From Streptomyces sp. NRRL S-37 (GTDB lineage: Bacteria; Actinomycetota; Actinomycetes; Streptomycetales; Streptomycetaceae): DNA of 64,000 nt. The position numbers and the translations under genes are program-made. A model generated the notes under the pieces. That model saw only the letters and a list, made by a program, of their open reading frames with translations, searched no databases and had not been told where the DNA came from. Positions 9,122 through 18,384 of the stretch are shown here, piece after piece; position 1 is the stretch's first letter; every line of letters begins with the position of its first letter. The stretch is from assembly GCF_000721605.1 (NCBI RefSeq), contig NZ_JOIZ01000003.1:281244-345243 (forward strand). Direction: 5' to 3'.

Positions 9122-10074
9122 TGACGGACACCACCCGCAAGGCGGCGTGGCCGGCAGTCCCGGCCACGCCCGCCGGACCGAAGCGGGCCGCGCCCGCCCC
9201 GCGCCGCACCCGGCTGACCCGCCGCCTCACCCCGTGGCTCTTCCTGCTCGCCCCGCTGGCCCTGCTGCTGACCTTCACCTACGCGCCGATCGCCAACATG
9301 CTCGCGTACAGCTTCACCGACTGGGACGGCGTCAGCCCGGAGCTGAACTGGACCGGCACCGGGAACTACACCGAACTCCTCACCCGCTCCGAGCTGTTCG
9401 AGGTCTTCTTCGTCAGCGGCTACTACCTCGCCGCCTCCGTGGTGCAGATCGTCCTCGCCCTCTACTTCGCCACGGTCCTCAGCTTCGACGTCCGCTTCCG
9501 GAACTTCTTCAAGGGCGTGCTGTTCTTCCCGTACCTGATCAACGGGGTGGCGATCGGCTTCGTCTTCCTCTACTTCTTCCAGGACGGCGGCACCCTCGAC
9601 TCCGTACTGAGCCTGCTCGGCGTCGGGACCGACCACGCCTGGCTGGGCACGCCGTTCTCCGCGAACACCTCGCTCGCCGGCGTCTCCGTCTGGCGCCACC
9701 TGGGCCTGAACTTCGTCCTCTTCCTCGGCGCCATCCAGTCCATCCCGGGCGAGCTGTACGAGGCGGCCGAGATCGACGGAGCCGGCCGCTGGCACCAGTT
9801 CCGGTACATCATCGCGCCCGGCATCAAGCCCGTCCTGAGCCTGAGCGTGATCCTCTCCGTCTCCGGCTCGCTCTCGGTCTTCGAGATCCCGTACATCATG
9901 ACCGGCGGCGCCACCGGCACCGAGACCTTCGTGATCCAGACCGTGAAGCTGGCCTTCCAGTTCAACAAGACGGGCCTCGCCTCGGCCGCCGCCGTCGTCC
10001 TGCTGCTGATCGTCCTGGCGGTCACCTGGGTGCAGCGGCGCGTCGTCCCCGACGAGAAGGTGGACCTCGTATGA
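9121..10074 (+). CDS. sugar ABC transporter permease 1 (MalF type)
   Basis: A 317-residue inner-membrane permease with about six hydrophobic segments. The Pro/Arg-rich cytosolic N-terminus is followed by PWLFLLAPLALLLTFTYAPI. The EAA loop reads LYEAAEIDGAGRWHQFRYIIAPGI, the contact point for the ATPase. It overlaps the binding-protein gene by one base and the second permease gene by four. The operon encodes no ATPase; in Streptomyces such importers commonly share the MsiK ATPase encoded elsewhere. Confidence 0.92.
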   Translation: MTDTTRKAAWPAVPATPAGPKRAAPAPRRTRLTRRLTPWLFLLAPLALLLTFTYAPIANMLAYSFTDWDGVSPELNWTGTGNYTELLTRSELFEVFFVSGYYLAASVVQIVLALYFATVLSFDVRFRNFFKGVLFFPYLINGVAIGFVFLYFFQDGGTLDSVLSLLGVGTDHAWLGTPFSANTSLAGVSVWRHLGLNFVLFLGAIQSIPGELYEAAEIDGAGRWHQFRYIIAPGIKPVLSLSVILSVSGSLSVFEIPYIMTGGATGTETFVIQTVKLAFQFNKTGLASAAAVVLLLIVLAVTWVQRRVVPDEKVDLV

Positions 10075-10901
10075 CCCGCCGCACCGTGGCCCGCGCCCTC
10101 GTGTACCTGTCGCTGGTCCTCGCCACGCTCGTCGTGCTGCTGCCGCTCACCGTGGTCTTCCTGACCTCGCTGAAGTCGTCCGGGGAGATGGCGGACGGCA
10201 GCGGGGCGCTCGCCCTGCCCGACGACCCGCTGAACCTCGACAACTACGTGACCGCGTTCCGGGACGGGCAGATGCTGTCCGCGTTCGGCAACACGGCGGT
10301 CATCCTCGTCGTCGCCGTCGGCGGCACCATCCTCATCGGCTCGATGACCGCGTACGCGATCGACCGCTTCCACTTCCGCTTCAGGAAATCGGTCGTCGCC
10401 CTGTTCCTGCTCGCCGCGCTGGTCCCCGGGGTGACCACCCAGGTGGCGACCTTCCAGATCGTGGACAGCTTCGGCATGTTCGACAGCCTGTGGGCGCCGA
10501 TCGCGCTCTACATGGGCACGGACATCGTGTCGATCTACATCTTCCTGCAGTTCATCCGCTCCATTCCGATCTCCCTGGACGAGGCGGCCCGGCTGGACGG
10601 CGCGGGCGCCTTCACGGTCTACCGCAAGGTGATCCTCCCGCTGCTCAAACCGGCCATCGCGACGGTGGTGATCGTGAAGGGGATCAACGTCTACAACGAC
10701 TTCTACATCCCCTTCCTCTACATGCCCTCCGAGGATCTTGGCGTGATCTCGACGTCCCTGTTCCGCTTCAAGGGCCCCTTCGGCGCGCACTGGGAGACCA
10801 TCTCGGCGGGCGCGGTCCTGGTCATCCTCCCCACCCTGCTGGTCTTCCTCTTCCTCCAGCGCTTCATCTACAACGGGTTCATGAGGGGGGCGACGAAGTA
10901 A
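10071..10901 (+). CDS. sugar ABC transporter permease 2 (MalG type)
   Basis: A 276-residue permease with six predicted membrane segments (VYLSLVLATLVVLLPLTVVF at the N-terminus). The EAA motif is LDEAARLDGAGAFTVYRKVILP. Its ATG overlaps the previous stop (ATGA). It ends the importer operon; after it lies an 89-bp gap with GCCGTACG repeats before the convergent RNase D gene. Confidence 0.92.
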   Translation: MTRRTVARALVYLSLVLATLVVLLPLTVVFLTSLKSSGEMADGSGALALPDDPLNLDNYVTAFRDGQMLSAFGNTAVILVVAVGGTILIGSMTAYAIDRFHFRFRKSVVALFLLAALVPGVTTQVATFQIVDSFGMFDSLWAPIALYMGTDIVSIYIFLQFIRSIPISLDEAARLDGAGAFTVYRKVILPLLKPAIATVVIVKGINVYNDFYIPFLYMPSEDLGVISTSLFRFKGPFGAHWETISAGAVLVILPTLLVFLFLQRFIYNGFMRGATK

Positions 10902-10936
10902 GCCTCAGGGGCGCGACCAGCCGCGTACGGCCCGCG

Positions 10937-10986
10937 CCCGCCGTACGACGAAACCCGCCGTACGGCGACGGGGCACCCGCCGTACG
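10937..10986. repeat. three copies of CCCGCCGTACG between convergent genes
   Basis: The 11-mer CCCGCCGTACG occurs at 10937, 10954 and 10976. Two copies continue into the self-complementary CGCCGTACGGCG, able to form small hairpins. It sits between the importer stop and the RNase D stop, so a terminator role is likely. Confidence 0.5.
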
Positions 10987-10990
10987 GCGC

Positions 10991-12280
10991 CTAGGCACCC
11001 GCCGAGGCCAGCGCGGCGACCAGCACCGGCGTGACCTGCTCGACCTGCCACGCACGCGCCCCGTGTCCCGTCAGTGCCGAGGCGACCGTCTCGGCACTGA
11101 CGGCCTTCGGCGGCTCCCAGCAGACCCTGCGCACCGTGTCCGGCGTGATCAGGTTCTCCGGCGGCATGTTCAGCCGCTCGGCCAGCGCGCTGACCCCCGC
11201 CCGCGCCGCGGACAGCCGTGCCGCCGCCGCCGGGTCCTTGTCGGCCCACGCGCGCGGCGGCGGGGGGCCGGTCACCGGCTGGCCGGGCTGGGGCAGTTGC
11301 GCCTCGCTCAGCGCCTTCGCCCGGTCGACGGCCGCCTGCCACTGCTCGAGCTGGCGCCGTCCCACGCGCTGCCCGAACCCGTTGAGCGCGGCGAGGGCGT
11401 GGAGGTTGGCCGGGAGGGCGAGCGCGGCCTCCACGATCGCCGCGTCCGAGAGCACCTTGCCCGGGGAGACGTCCCGGCGCTGCGCGATCCGGTCGCGGGT
11501 CTGCCACAGCTCCCGTACGACGGCCATCTGCCGGCGCCGGCGCACCTTGTGCATGCCGGAGGTGCGCCGCCAGGGGTCCTTGCGGGGCTCGGGCGGCGGG
11601 GCCGAGGCGATCGCGTCGAACTCCTGCCGGGCCCAGTCCAGCTTGCCCTGCCGGTCCAGCTCCTTCTCCAGCGCGTCGCGCAGGTCGACCAGGAGCTCGA
11701 CGTCGAGGGCGGCGTAGCGCAGCCAGGGCTCGGGCAGCGGGCGGGTGGACCAGTCGACGGCGGAGTGGCCCTTCTCCAGGACGAAGCCGAGCACGTTCTC
11801 GACCATCGCGCCGAGTCCGACGCGGGGGAACCCGGCGAGGCGTCCGGCCAGCTCGGTGTCGAAGAGGCGGGTGGGCACCATGCCTATCTCGCGGAGGCAG
11901 GGCAGGTCCTGGGTGGCGGCGTGCAGCACCCATTCGACGCCGGACAGCGCCTCGCCGAGCCCGGACAGGTCGGGGCAGGCGACGGGGTCGATCAGCGCGG
12001 TCCCGGCACCCTCGCGGCGCAGCTGGACGAGGTAGGCGCGCTGGCCGTAGCGGTAGCCGGAGGCGCGCTCGGCGTCCACGGCGACGGGGCCGCTGCCCGC
12101 GGCGAAGGCGGCGACGGCCTCGGCGAGGGCGGCCTCGTCCGCGATCACGGGCGGAATGCCCTCGCGCGGTTCGAGCAAGGGGATCGGCGCCTCCGTAGCA
12201 GAAGATCCGCCGTCGTCCGGAGGGGCGCCTCCGGTGGTGCGCAGTGAACGGTCTGCTGCGGTGTCGTGGGCGTCGGTCAC
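10991..12280 (-). CDS. rnd: ribonuclease D family 3'-5' exoribonuclease with HRDC domain
   Basis: A 429-residue DEDD exonuclease for RNA 3'-end trimming. Acidic motifs: PVAVDAERASG (Exo I, Asp and Glu), LHAATQDLPCL (Exo II region) and YAALDVELL (Exo III with the Tyr of the DEDDy class). The HRDC nucleic-acid-binding domain follows around residues 215-300 (VRRRRQMAVVRELWQTRDRIAQ). The GTG start at 12280 lies just after CAGGTGACC with only a weak ribosome site, so the exact start is uncertain. Confidence 0.88.
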   Translation of the reverse strand: MTDAHDTAADRSLRTTGGAPPDDGGSSATEAPIPLLEPREGIPPVIADEAALAEAVAAFAAGSGPVAVDAERASGYRYGQRAYLVQLRREGAGTALIDPVACPDLSGLGEALSGVEWVLHAATQDLPCLREIGMVPTRLFDTELAGRLAGFPRVGLGAMVENVLGFVLEKGHSAVDWSTRPLPEPWLRYAALDVELLVDLRDALEKELDRQGKLDWARQEFDAIASAPPPEPRKDPWRRTSGMHKVRRRRQMAVVRELWQTRDRIAQRRDVSPGKVLSDAAIVEAALALPANLHALAALNGFGQRVGRRQLEQWQAAVDRAKALSEAQLPQPGQPVTGPPPPRAWADKDPAAAARLSAARAGVSALAERLNMPPENLITPDTVRRVCWEPPKAVSAETVASALTGHGARAWQVEQVTPVLVAALASAGA

Positions 12281-12423
12281 CTGTCAAGGGTATCCGTGCC
12301 GGGAAGGCGCCCGTCGACGGTCGTGTTCCGTGACGGGCGCCGGTGGGTCGTATTCCGGTCAGGAGGGTGAGGGATCGGGTGCGTGAGCCCGTGGGCGGGG
12401 CGGCACGGGGCGGGTGGGAGCGG

Positions 12424-13086
12424 TCAGTGGATGATGCCGGTGCGCAGGGCCACCGCCACCATGCCGGCGCGGTCGCCCGTGCCGAGCTTGCGGGCGATGC
12501 GGGCGAGGTGGCTCTTGACGGTCAGCGCCGACAGGCCCATGGAGACGCCGATCGCCTTGTTGGACTGGCCCTCCGCCACCAGTCGCAGCACCTCGACCTC
12601 GCGGCCGGACAGTTCCCGGTAGCCGCCCGGGTGGCTCGGGGCACCCGGGGGGCGGCGGTGCAGGCGGGCGGCGGCGGCGCCGATGGGGGCGGCACCGGGG
12701 CGGGTGGGGAGCCCGAGGTTGGTGCGGGTGCCGGTGACGACGTACCCCTTCACTCCGCCGGCCAGCGCGTTGCGTACGGCGCCGATGTCGTCGGCGGCGG
12801 AGAGGGCGAGGCCGTTGGGCCAGCCGGCCGCGCGGGTCTCGGAGAGGAGGGTGAGGCCGGAACCATCCGGCAGATGGACTTCGGCGACGCAGATGTCGCG
12901 GGGGTTGCCGATGCGGGGACGAGCCTCCGCGACGGACGAGGCCTCGATGACATCGCGTACACCGAGTGCCCACAGATGGCGGGTGACGGTGGAACGGACG
13001 CGTGGGTCGGCCACGACCACCATGGCGGTCGGCTTGTTCGGGCGGTAGGCGACCAGGCTTGCGGGCTGCTCGAGGAGAACGGACAC
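12424..13086 (-). CDS. LuxR-type response-regulator-like transcription factor with Glu at the phospho-acceptor position
   Basis: A 220-residue protein with a receiver-like N-terminus (TAMVVVADPRVRSTVTRHLW) and a C-terminal LuxR helix-turn-helix (LSGREVEVLRLVAEGQSNKAIG). Where receivers have Asp four residues before the conserved Pro, this one reads VAEVHLPDGSG, with Glu encoded by GAA. No histidine kinase gene is adjacent. The GTG start at 13086 is preceded by AGGAGG. The protein matches a conserved Streptomyces regulator encoded beside DUF3000 and hemE (remembered synteny). It may act without phosphorylation. Confidence 0.85.
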   Translation of the reverse strand: MSVLLEQPASLVAYRPNKPTAMVVVADPRVRSTVTRHLWALGVRDVIEASSVAEARPRIGNPRDICVAEVHLPDGSGLTLLSETRAAGWPNGLALSAADDIGAVRNALAGGVKGYVVTGTRTNLGLPTRPGAAPIGAAAARLHRRPPGAPSHPGGYRELSGREVEVLRLVAEGQSNKAIGVSMGLSALTVKSHLARIARKLGTGDRAGMVAVALRTGIIH

Positions 13087-13354
13087 CAGGCCTCCTGGGT
13101 GCGGGACGGGCCGGCTCGTGGGGGGTGCAGTGGGGACGAACCGTGCTTTCAAGGTCACAGTCGTCTTCGGCAATAAACCTGGTGTCCTTTAACGAATGAT
13201 CACGAAGTGATGAGTAACAATCCGAGCAATTCGGACGCACGAGCGATCATTCGAAGATCGAACGGTTTCGATCCGCGTCGCAACGCTTCCGAAAGTGGCC
13301 GTGTCGACAAAGTGACGGGCGAGCGTGACCGTCGGAAGCCCCGCGCGGGAGGCG

Positions 13355-14056
13355 TCAGCGCGACTGCGGCCCCCTCCGCTGCGGCAGCGTCACCACGGAC
13401 GCGTCCCCGGCGGCGGCCGGCGGCAGCCCCGCGACCTGGGCCAGCAGATCGGACCACGCCCCCAGATGGGCGGCCGTGTCCGGGGCCCCGCCCAGCCCCT
13501 CCCGGGGCGTCCAGGACGCCCGGATCTCGATCTGCGAGGCGGCGGGCCGCGCGGACAGCCCGCCGAAGTAGTGGGAACTCGCCCGCGTCACCGTGCCGCT
13601 CGGCTCGCCGTACGTCAGCCCGCGCGCCGCCAGCGCGCCGGTCAGCCAGGACCAGCACACGTCCGGCAGCAGCGGGTCCGCCGCCATCTCCGGCTCCAGC
13701 TCCGCGCGCACCAGCGTCACCAGACGGAAGGTGCCCCGCCAGGCGTCGTGCCCGGCCGGGTCGTGCAGCAGCACCAGCCGCCCGTCGGCCAGGTCCTCCT
13801 CGCCGTCGACGACCGCCGCCTCCAGCGCGTACGCGTACGGGGCGAGCCGCTTCGGGGCGGGCGCGGGATCCACCTCGATCTGCGGCCGCAGCCGCGCGCC
13901 GCGCAGCGCCTCCACGGCGGCCCGGAAGGGCGGCGGGGGCGCGCCCCCCGTACCCCCCGCGCCCCCCGCGCCCCCCTGACCGGAGTCCCCTCCGGTCTCC
14001 TTCCGTTCGTCCATTCCGCCAGCGCCGTCCGACAGTCGTCCCTGAGCCGCAGCCAT
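13355..14056 (-). CDS. DUF3000 family protein
   Basis: A 233-residue conserved actinobacterial protein of unknown function. After a Gly/Pro-rich low-complexity N-terminus, the conserved part runs [33 protein letters not shown] text, [16 protein letters not shown] and ASSHYFGGL. It is divergent from hemE with 129 bp between starts. The start is uncertain: ATG 14056 is used, and ATG 14014 (MDERKETGG) is an alternative; neither has a strong ribosome site. Confidence 0.8.
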   Translation of the reverse strand: MAAAQGRLSDGAGGMDERKETGGDSGQGGAGGAGGTGGAPPPPFRAAVEALRGARLRPQIEVDPAPAPKRLAPYAYALEAAVVDGEEDLADGRLVLLHDPAGHDAWRGTFRLVTLVRAELEPEMAADPLLPDVCWSWLTGALAARGLTYGEPSGTVTRASSHYFGGLSARPAASQIEIRASWTPREGLGGAPDTAAHLGAWSDLLAQVAGLPPAAAGDASVVTLPQRRGPQSR

Positions 14057-14185
14057 GCGGGGAAGATTAAGCGGAACGGGCCCCCGGCGCGGGGAGGGAC
14101 ACCCGCGCCGCCCGGCGGTGTCCGGATCCCGCCCCGTGAGCCCTGGGGTCCGGACGTGCCGGAGGGTCGTGCGAGACTTGCCGGT

Positions 14186-15280
14186 GTGAGTGCCAACGCA
14201 AGCCCGACGGGCCAGACGCCGACCGCGACCCCCGATCCCGTCAGGAACGACGCAGTCCAGGAATCCGCCTTCCTCAAGGCGTGCCGGCGCGAGCCCGTGC
14301 CGCACACGCCGGTGTGGTTCATGCGGCAGGCCGGGCGCTCACTGCCGGAGTACCGCAAGGTCCGCGAGGGCATCGGGATGCTCGACTCCTGCATGCGCCC
14401 CGACCTGGTCACCGAGATCACCCTCCAGCCGGTGCGCCGCCACCAGGTGGACGCGGCGATCTACTTCAGCGACATCGTCGTCCCCCTCAAGGCCATCGGC
14501 GTCGACCTCGACATCAAGCCGGGCATCGGCCCGGTCGTCGAGCAGCCCGTGCGCACCCGCGCCGACCTCGCCCGGCTGCGCGACCTCACCCCCGAGGACG
14601 TCTCCTACGTCACCGAGGCGATCGGCATGCTGACCCGCGAGCTCGGGCCCACCCCGCTGATCGGCTTCGCGGGCGCCCCGTTCACCCTCGCGAGCTACCT
14701 CGTCGAGGGCGGCCCGTCCCGTACGTACGAGAACGCCAAGGCGATGATGTACGGCGACCCGGAGCTCTGGGCCGACCTGCTCGACCGCCTCGCCGACATC
14801 ACGGCCGCGTTCCTGAAGGTGCAGATCGAGGCCGGCGCCTCCGCCGTCCAGCTCTTCGACTCCTGGGCCGGCGCGCTCGCCCCCGCCGACTACCGGCGCT
14901 CGGTGCTGCCCGCCTCGGCGAAGGTGTTCGACGCGGTGGCCGGCCACGGCGTCCCGCGCATCCACTTCGGCGTCGGCACCGGCGAGCTGCTGGGGCTCAT
15001 GGGCGAGGCCGGCGCGGACGTCGTCGGCGTCGACTGGCGCGTCCCGATGGACGAGGCCGCCCGCCGCGTCGGCCCCGGCAAGGCGCTCCAGGGCAACCTG
15101 GACCCGACCGTGCTGTTCGCCGGCCGGGAGGCCGTCGAGACCAAGGCGCGGGAGGTCCTGGAGACGGCCGCCGGCCTGGAGGGCCACGTCTTCAACCTCG
15201 GCCACGGCGTCATGCCGTCCACCGACCCGGACGCCCTGACCCGTCTCGTGGAGTACGTCCACACGCGGACGGCACGCTGA
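14186..15280 (+). CDS. hemE: uroporphyrinogen decarboxylase
   Basis: A 364-residue cytosolic haem-pathway enzyme converting uroporphyrinogen III to coproporphyrinogen III. The family signature [16 protein letters not shown] is at about residue 38, followed by IYFSDIVVP and [17 protein letters not shown], with the substrate-holding Asp in FDSWAG and the C-terminal [13 protein letters not shown]. The GTG start at 14186 (SANASPTG) gives a short non-conserved N-terminus as in other streptomycetes. It is the last clearly conserved core gene before the biosynthetic region. Confidence 0.95.
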   Translation: MSANASPTGQTPTATPDPVRNDAVQESAFLKACRREPVPHTPVWFMRQAGRSLPEYRKVREGIGMLDSCMRPDLVTEITLQPVRRHQVDAAIYFSDIVVPLKAIGVDLDIKPGIGPVVEQPVRTRADLARLRDLTPEDVSYVTEAIGMLTRELGPTPLIGFAGAPFTLASYLVEGGPSRTYENAKAMMYGDPELWADLLDRLADITAAFLKVQIEAGASAVQLFDSWAGALAPADYRRSVLPASAKVFDAVAGHGVPRIHFGVGTGELLGLMGEAGADVVGVDWRVPMDEAARRVGPGKALQGNLDPTVLFAGREAVETKAREVLETAAGLEGHVFNLGHGVMPSTDPDALTRLVEYVHTRTAR

Positions 15281-16707
15281 CCCACCGCGTACGCGCCGGA
15301 ACCCGGGGGCGGGGTACGGGGCACACGTCGCCCGCCGCGTTCGCTCCCGGGTACGGGCAGGTGGAGGCCCCATGAGGCCCGAGACGTCCGACCCCGCCCC
15401 GATCGGCGTCGTCTTCACGCGGGGGCCGGAACACCGGCTCGCGCACAGGGGCGCCGTCCACCGGAACACCTTCGGCGACCGCCCGCCGGGCCGGACGGTC
15501 CGCGAGGCATTCCCGGCCTCGCGCGGTCCGGCCGCTGCGACCAGGGCTTCGCTACGGGCGCGGCCGAGGCGCTCACCTCCGTACCCGGCGACCCGGCCCA
15601 CCCCGGTCCGGTGGGCGGCGGGACCCGGGAGCATCACCTTGTACGGCAGCGCGCAGGCCCGGACCGCACGGCCTTCGGCGGGAACGGGGGCGATCACGCC
15701 GGGTGCCCGGCCGACCGGTGCGCGCGCCGGGACAACGGCTTCCGCGGACGGCGCGGGAACACGGCGGCGGGGGATCCCGCCCGGGCTCGCGGAACTGGGC
15801 ACATCGCCACCGTCCGCCGTGTCCTGTGCGACATCGGCGTCCGGGACGGGCCGCGATCGCCGGCGCTGGACGCGGGCGGCCGCGCGGGGGCCGAGCACAT
15901 GGCCGCGCTGCGGCGCGACCACCCCGGCGCACCCGCCGTGTCCGTCCGCACGGGCGAAGGAGTGGACGAACCCCCGCGGCGCCCCGCGTGAGCCGGAGGG
16001 GACCTGTGGGGCGGGGCCCGGACCCGCCGTCCGGGGCCGCCGCCGGTCCGGGCGGTGGCGGCAGGACGGTGAACGAGGCGCTCCATCGATGTGACCTGTG
16101 TCACTCGATGGTGTTCTTGGCGCCGGGGTTCCTCCCGTGTCACGATTTCCGCACACCTTCCCTGCCCGAAAACAGTCGCGAGGCAGCGGATCGACCGCCC
16201 TCCCGGGGTCGGCCGCCCTCCCGTCGATCCCCCGCAGGCGAGACCGGACCCCCTGTGGACCACAGTGGTCGATCGCATTGCTTCGGGCATGCGAGCAGCT
16301 GAATTCCCCTCCCTCGAAGGGCGGACGCGACTCGCCGTCGACGTTCCCCTCCGACCCGGCCGCCCCGGCGAACACGTCGGTCCGGCAGTCCGGCCGCGGT
16401 CCGTCCCGCGTCAGCCTCAGGCGCACCACGCGTGCCGACGCGACACGGACCACGGACGGGGCCGGAGCGCTCCGCCGACGCGTCACGAAGCGGCCCGCGC
16501 TCCCGGAGGTCCGTGAGGCCGCCCGCCAGGGCCGTGCGGCGTCCGACCGCGAGCGGTGTCCGCCCGCCCGGTTCACCACGGGCGTGACAGACCACCGCGT
16601 GGAACCTGTCAACGACCACACCGAGGACGGCGGCGAGAACGGTCCGCCGTCAGCGCGACGCCCTCACCGCCCCTGCCGTCGAGACCCTGAGGAAGTGGAT
16701 CCCCGAT
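15281..16707. other. 1.4-kb gap without a supportable gene
   Basis: Several frames stay open here because of the GC content, for example 15372-16094 plus. Their translations are Arg/Pro/Gly-rich with no domain, no good ribosome site and no recognisable motif. It may be an eroded gene or the junction where the biosynthetic region was inserted after hemE. Visible structure: a 29-bp inverted repeat at 16083-16111 and overlapping short dyads CTGTGG-A-CCACAG at 16253-16265. Confidence 0.6.
16083..16111. promoter_or_regulatory. inverted repeat resembling a Crp-type site
   Basis: CCATCGATGTGAC and GTCACTCGATGG are complementary except for one bulged base, around a CTGT centre. The core GTGACCTGTGTCAC fits the form GTG-N6-GNCAC that I recall for Streptomyces Crp. 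It lies 600 bp upstream of the polyketide synthase gene. Regulator identity is inference. Confidence 0.4.
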
Positions 16708-17778
16708 ATGCCGAGGCTATGCAAGCCGGCGATGAACGCGCCCGAACACGTCATCACCGTGGAAGAGACCCTGGAGTTCGCCGCGAGAACCCATGCCGGC
16801 AAGCCCCAGCTCCCCCTGGCGCTCCGCCTGATCCGGAACACCGGCGTCAAGAAGCGGCACATCGTCCAGCCCATCGAGAAGACGCTCCACCATCCGGGCT
16901 TCGAGGAGCGCAACCGCGTCTATGAGGCCGAGTCCAAGAAGCGCACACCCCAGGTCGTCGAACAGGCCCTGACCAACGCCGAACTGAAGGCCCGTGACAT
17001 CGACGCCATCATCTACGTGTCGTGCACCGGCTTCCTGATGCCGTCACTGACGGCATGGATGATCAACAACCTGGGCTTCCGCTCCGACACACGGCAGATA
17101 CCCATCGCCCAGCTGGGCTGCGCGGCGGGCGGAGCGGCGATCAACCGCGCCCACGACTTCTGCGCGGCCCACCCCGGCAGCAACGTCCTGATCGTCTCCT
17201 GCGAGCTGTGCTCGCTCTGCTACCAGCCCGACGCGGACGACATCGGCTCACTGCTCTCGGACGGCCTGTTCGGCGACGCGGTCGCCGCCGCCGTCGTACG
17301 GGGCGAAGGGGGCGTCGGCATCGACCTGGAGCGCAACGCCTCCTACCTCATCCCGGGCACCGAGGACTGGATCTCCTACGCGGTCAAGGACACCGGCTTC
17401 CACTTCCAGCTGGACCGCCGCGTGCCCGGCACGATGGAGCCGCTCGCCCCGGTCCTGCGCGAGCTGGCCAAGGACCACAGCTGGGACGTCGGCAAGCTCG
17501 ACTTCTACATCATTCACGCCGGCGGCCCGCGCATCCTCGACGACCTCGCGAAGTTCCTCGAAGTCGACCGCGAGGTGTTCCGGCACAGCTGGTCGACCCT
17601 GAACGAGTACGGCAACATCGCCAGCGCCGTCGTCCTCGAGGCCACCCGCAGGCTGTTCGAGGAGGACGCGCCCGCGCCCGGCGCGACCGGCCTGATCGCA
17701 GGCTTCGGCCCGGGCATCACCGCCGAGATGGTGCTCGGCACCTGGGCGGCCGGCGGCGTCCCGCGGACCTTCGCCTGA
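16708..17778 (+). CDS. type III polyketide synthase, 1,3,6,8-tetrahydroxynaphthalene synthase (RppA type)
   Basis: A 356-residue homodimeric chalcone-synthase-fold enzyme expected to make tetrahydroxynaphthalene from five malonyl-CoA. The catalytic triad is visible: Cys138 in PIAQLGCAAGG, His270 in YIIHAGGPRI and Asn303 in NEYGNIAS. The extra cysteine Cys106 (YVSCTGFLMPS) is also kept. Numbering and length coincide with Streptomyces RppA. The ATG at 16708 gives PRLCKPAMNAPEHVIT, aligning with the RppA N-terminus from residue 1, with AGGAAG upstream. It is the first gene of an operon running to 23230 and supplies the naphthoquinone core. Confidence 0.93.
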   Translation: MPRLCKPAMNAPEHVITVEETLEFAARTHAGKPQLPLALRLIRNTGVKKRHIVQPIEKTLHHPGFEERNRVYEAESKKRTPQVVEQALTNAELKARDIDAIIYVSCTGFLMPSLTAWMINNLGFRSDTRQIPIAQLGCAAGGAAINRAHDFCAAHPGSNVLIVSCELCSLCYQPDADDIGSLLSDGLFGDAVAAAVVRGEGGVGIDLERNASYLIPGTEDWISYAVKDTGFHFQLDRRVPGTMEPLAPVLRELAKDHSWDVGKLDFYIIHAGGPRILDDLAKFLEVDREVFRHSWSTLNEYGNIASAVVLEATRRLFEEDAPAPGATGLIAGFGPGITAEMVLGTWAAGGVPRTFA

Positions 17779-17809
17779 GCCCACGCACCGATCAAAGGAA
17801 GCGGAGCAC

Positions 17810-18379
17810 ATGACCGACCTCATCATCCCGGCCGGTGTCGGGCGCAAGCTGGTCACCCCCGCGCAGGAGGTGACCTTCAAGGCCACGAAGGAGATGGGAT
17901 CCTCCGTATCGATCTTCGAGGTGGTCGTTCCGCCCGGATTCGACGTCGGGGCGCACGTCCACAACCGGTCCCAGGAGTTCTTCTACGTCCTGGAGGGCGA
18001 GCTGGACCTGCTGTGCTTCGAGCCGGCCGAGCGTACGACGGACACCTGGCACCACTGGCGGTCACCCAAGGGCGACCGTGTCGTCCGCGCCGGTGAGGGC
18101 AGTTGCATGTTCGTGCCCTCCGGCACCCCGCACGCGTTCCGGAACGCCACGGACAAGCCGGTGAAGATGCTCTTCCAGAGCTATCCCTCGCCCGAACACG
18201 AGGCCTACTTCGAGGAGATCGCCGAGATCTGGTCACGCGGCACCGCGGTGGACCCCGCGGCCGTGGAGGCGATGCGCCGGCGGTACGACGTCAGCCAGAT
18301 CACGCCGCTGCGCTTCGAGCCGCCGTCCGGCGCCGGGAACCCCGGCCGGGAAACGGACGCCGAGCGGAACGAGAGGTGA
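17810..18379 (+). CDS. cupin-domain oxygenase, probable naphthol/naphthoquinone oxidase
   Basis: A 189-residue single-cupin protein. The metal-binding motif reads HVHNRSQEFFYVLEGEL (His, His, Glu) with the second-motif His in PSGTPHAF. Cupins next to tetrahydroxynaphthalene synthases are known or proposed to oxidise the naphthol to flaviolin or mompain. It lies 31 bp after the PKS gene with GGAAGCGGAG before the ATG. The product is probably the quinone substrate of the next gene's aminotransferase (inference from context). Confidence 0.82.
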   Translation: MTDLIIPAGVGRKLVTPAQEVTFKATKEMGSSVSIFEVVVPPGFDVGAHVHNRSQEFFYVLEGELDLLCFEPAERTTDTWHHWRSPKGDRVVRAGEGSCMFVPSGTPHAFRNATDKPVKMLFQSYPSPEHEAYFEEIAEIWSRGTAVDPAAVEAMRRRYDVSQITPLRFEPPSGAGNPGRETDAERNER

Positions 18380-18384
18380 CCGCG

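Noticed and set aside
9570..10790. 406-residue minus-strand open frame across the permeases
   Set aside because: Antisense shadow; the plus-strand frames have EAA motifs and membrane segments.
15372..16094. 240-residue plus-strand open frame after hemE
   Set aside because: Arg/Pro/Thr-rich, no motif, no ribosome site, no conserved neighbour; a faint resemblance of a nearby frame to SAM-methyltransferase text was too weak to use.
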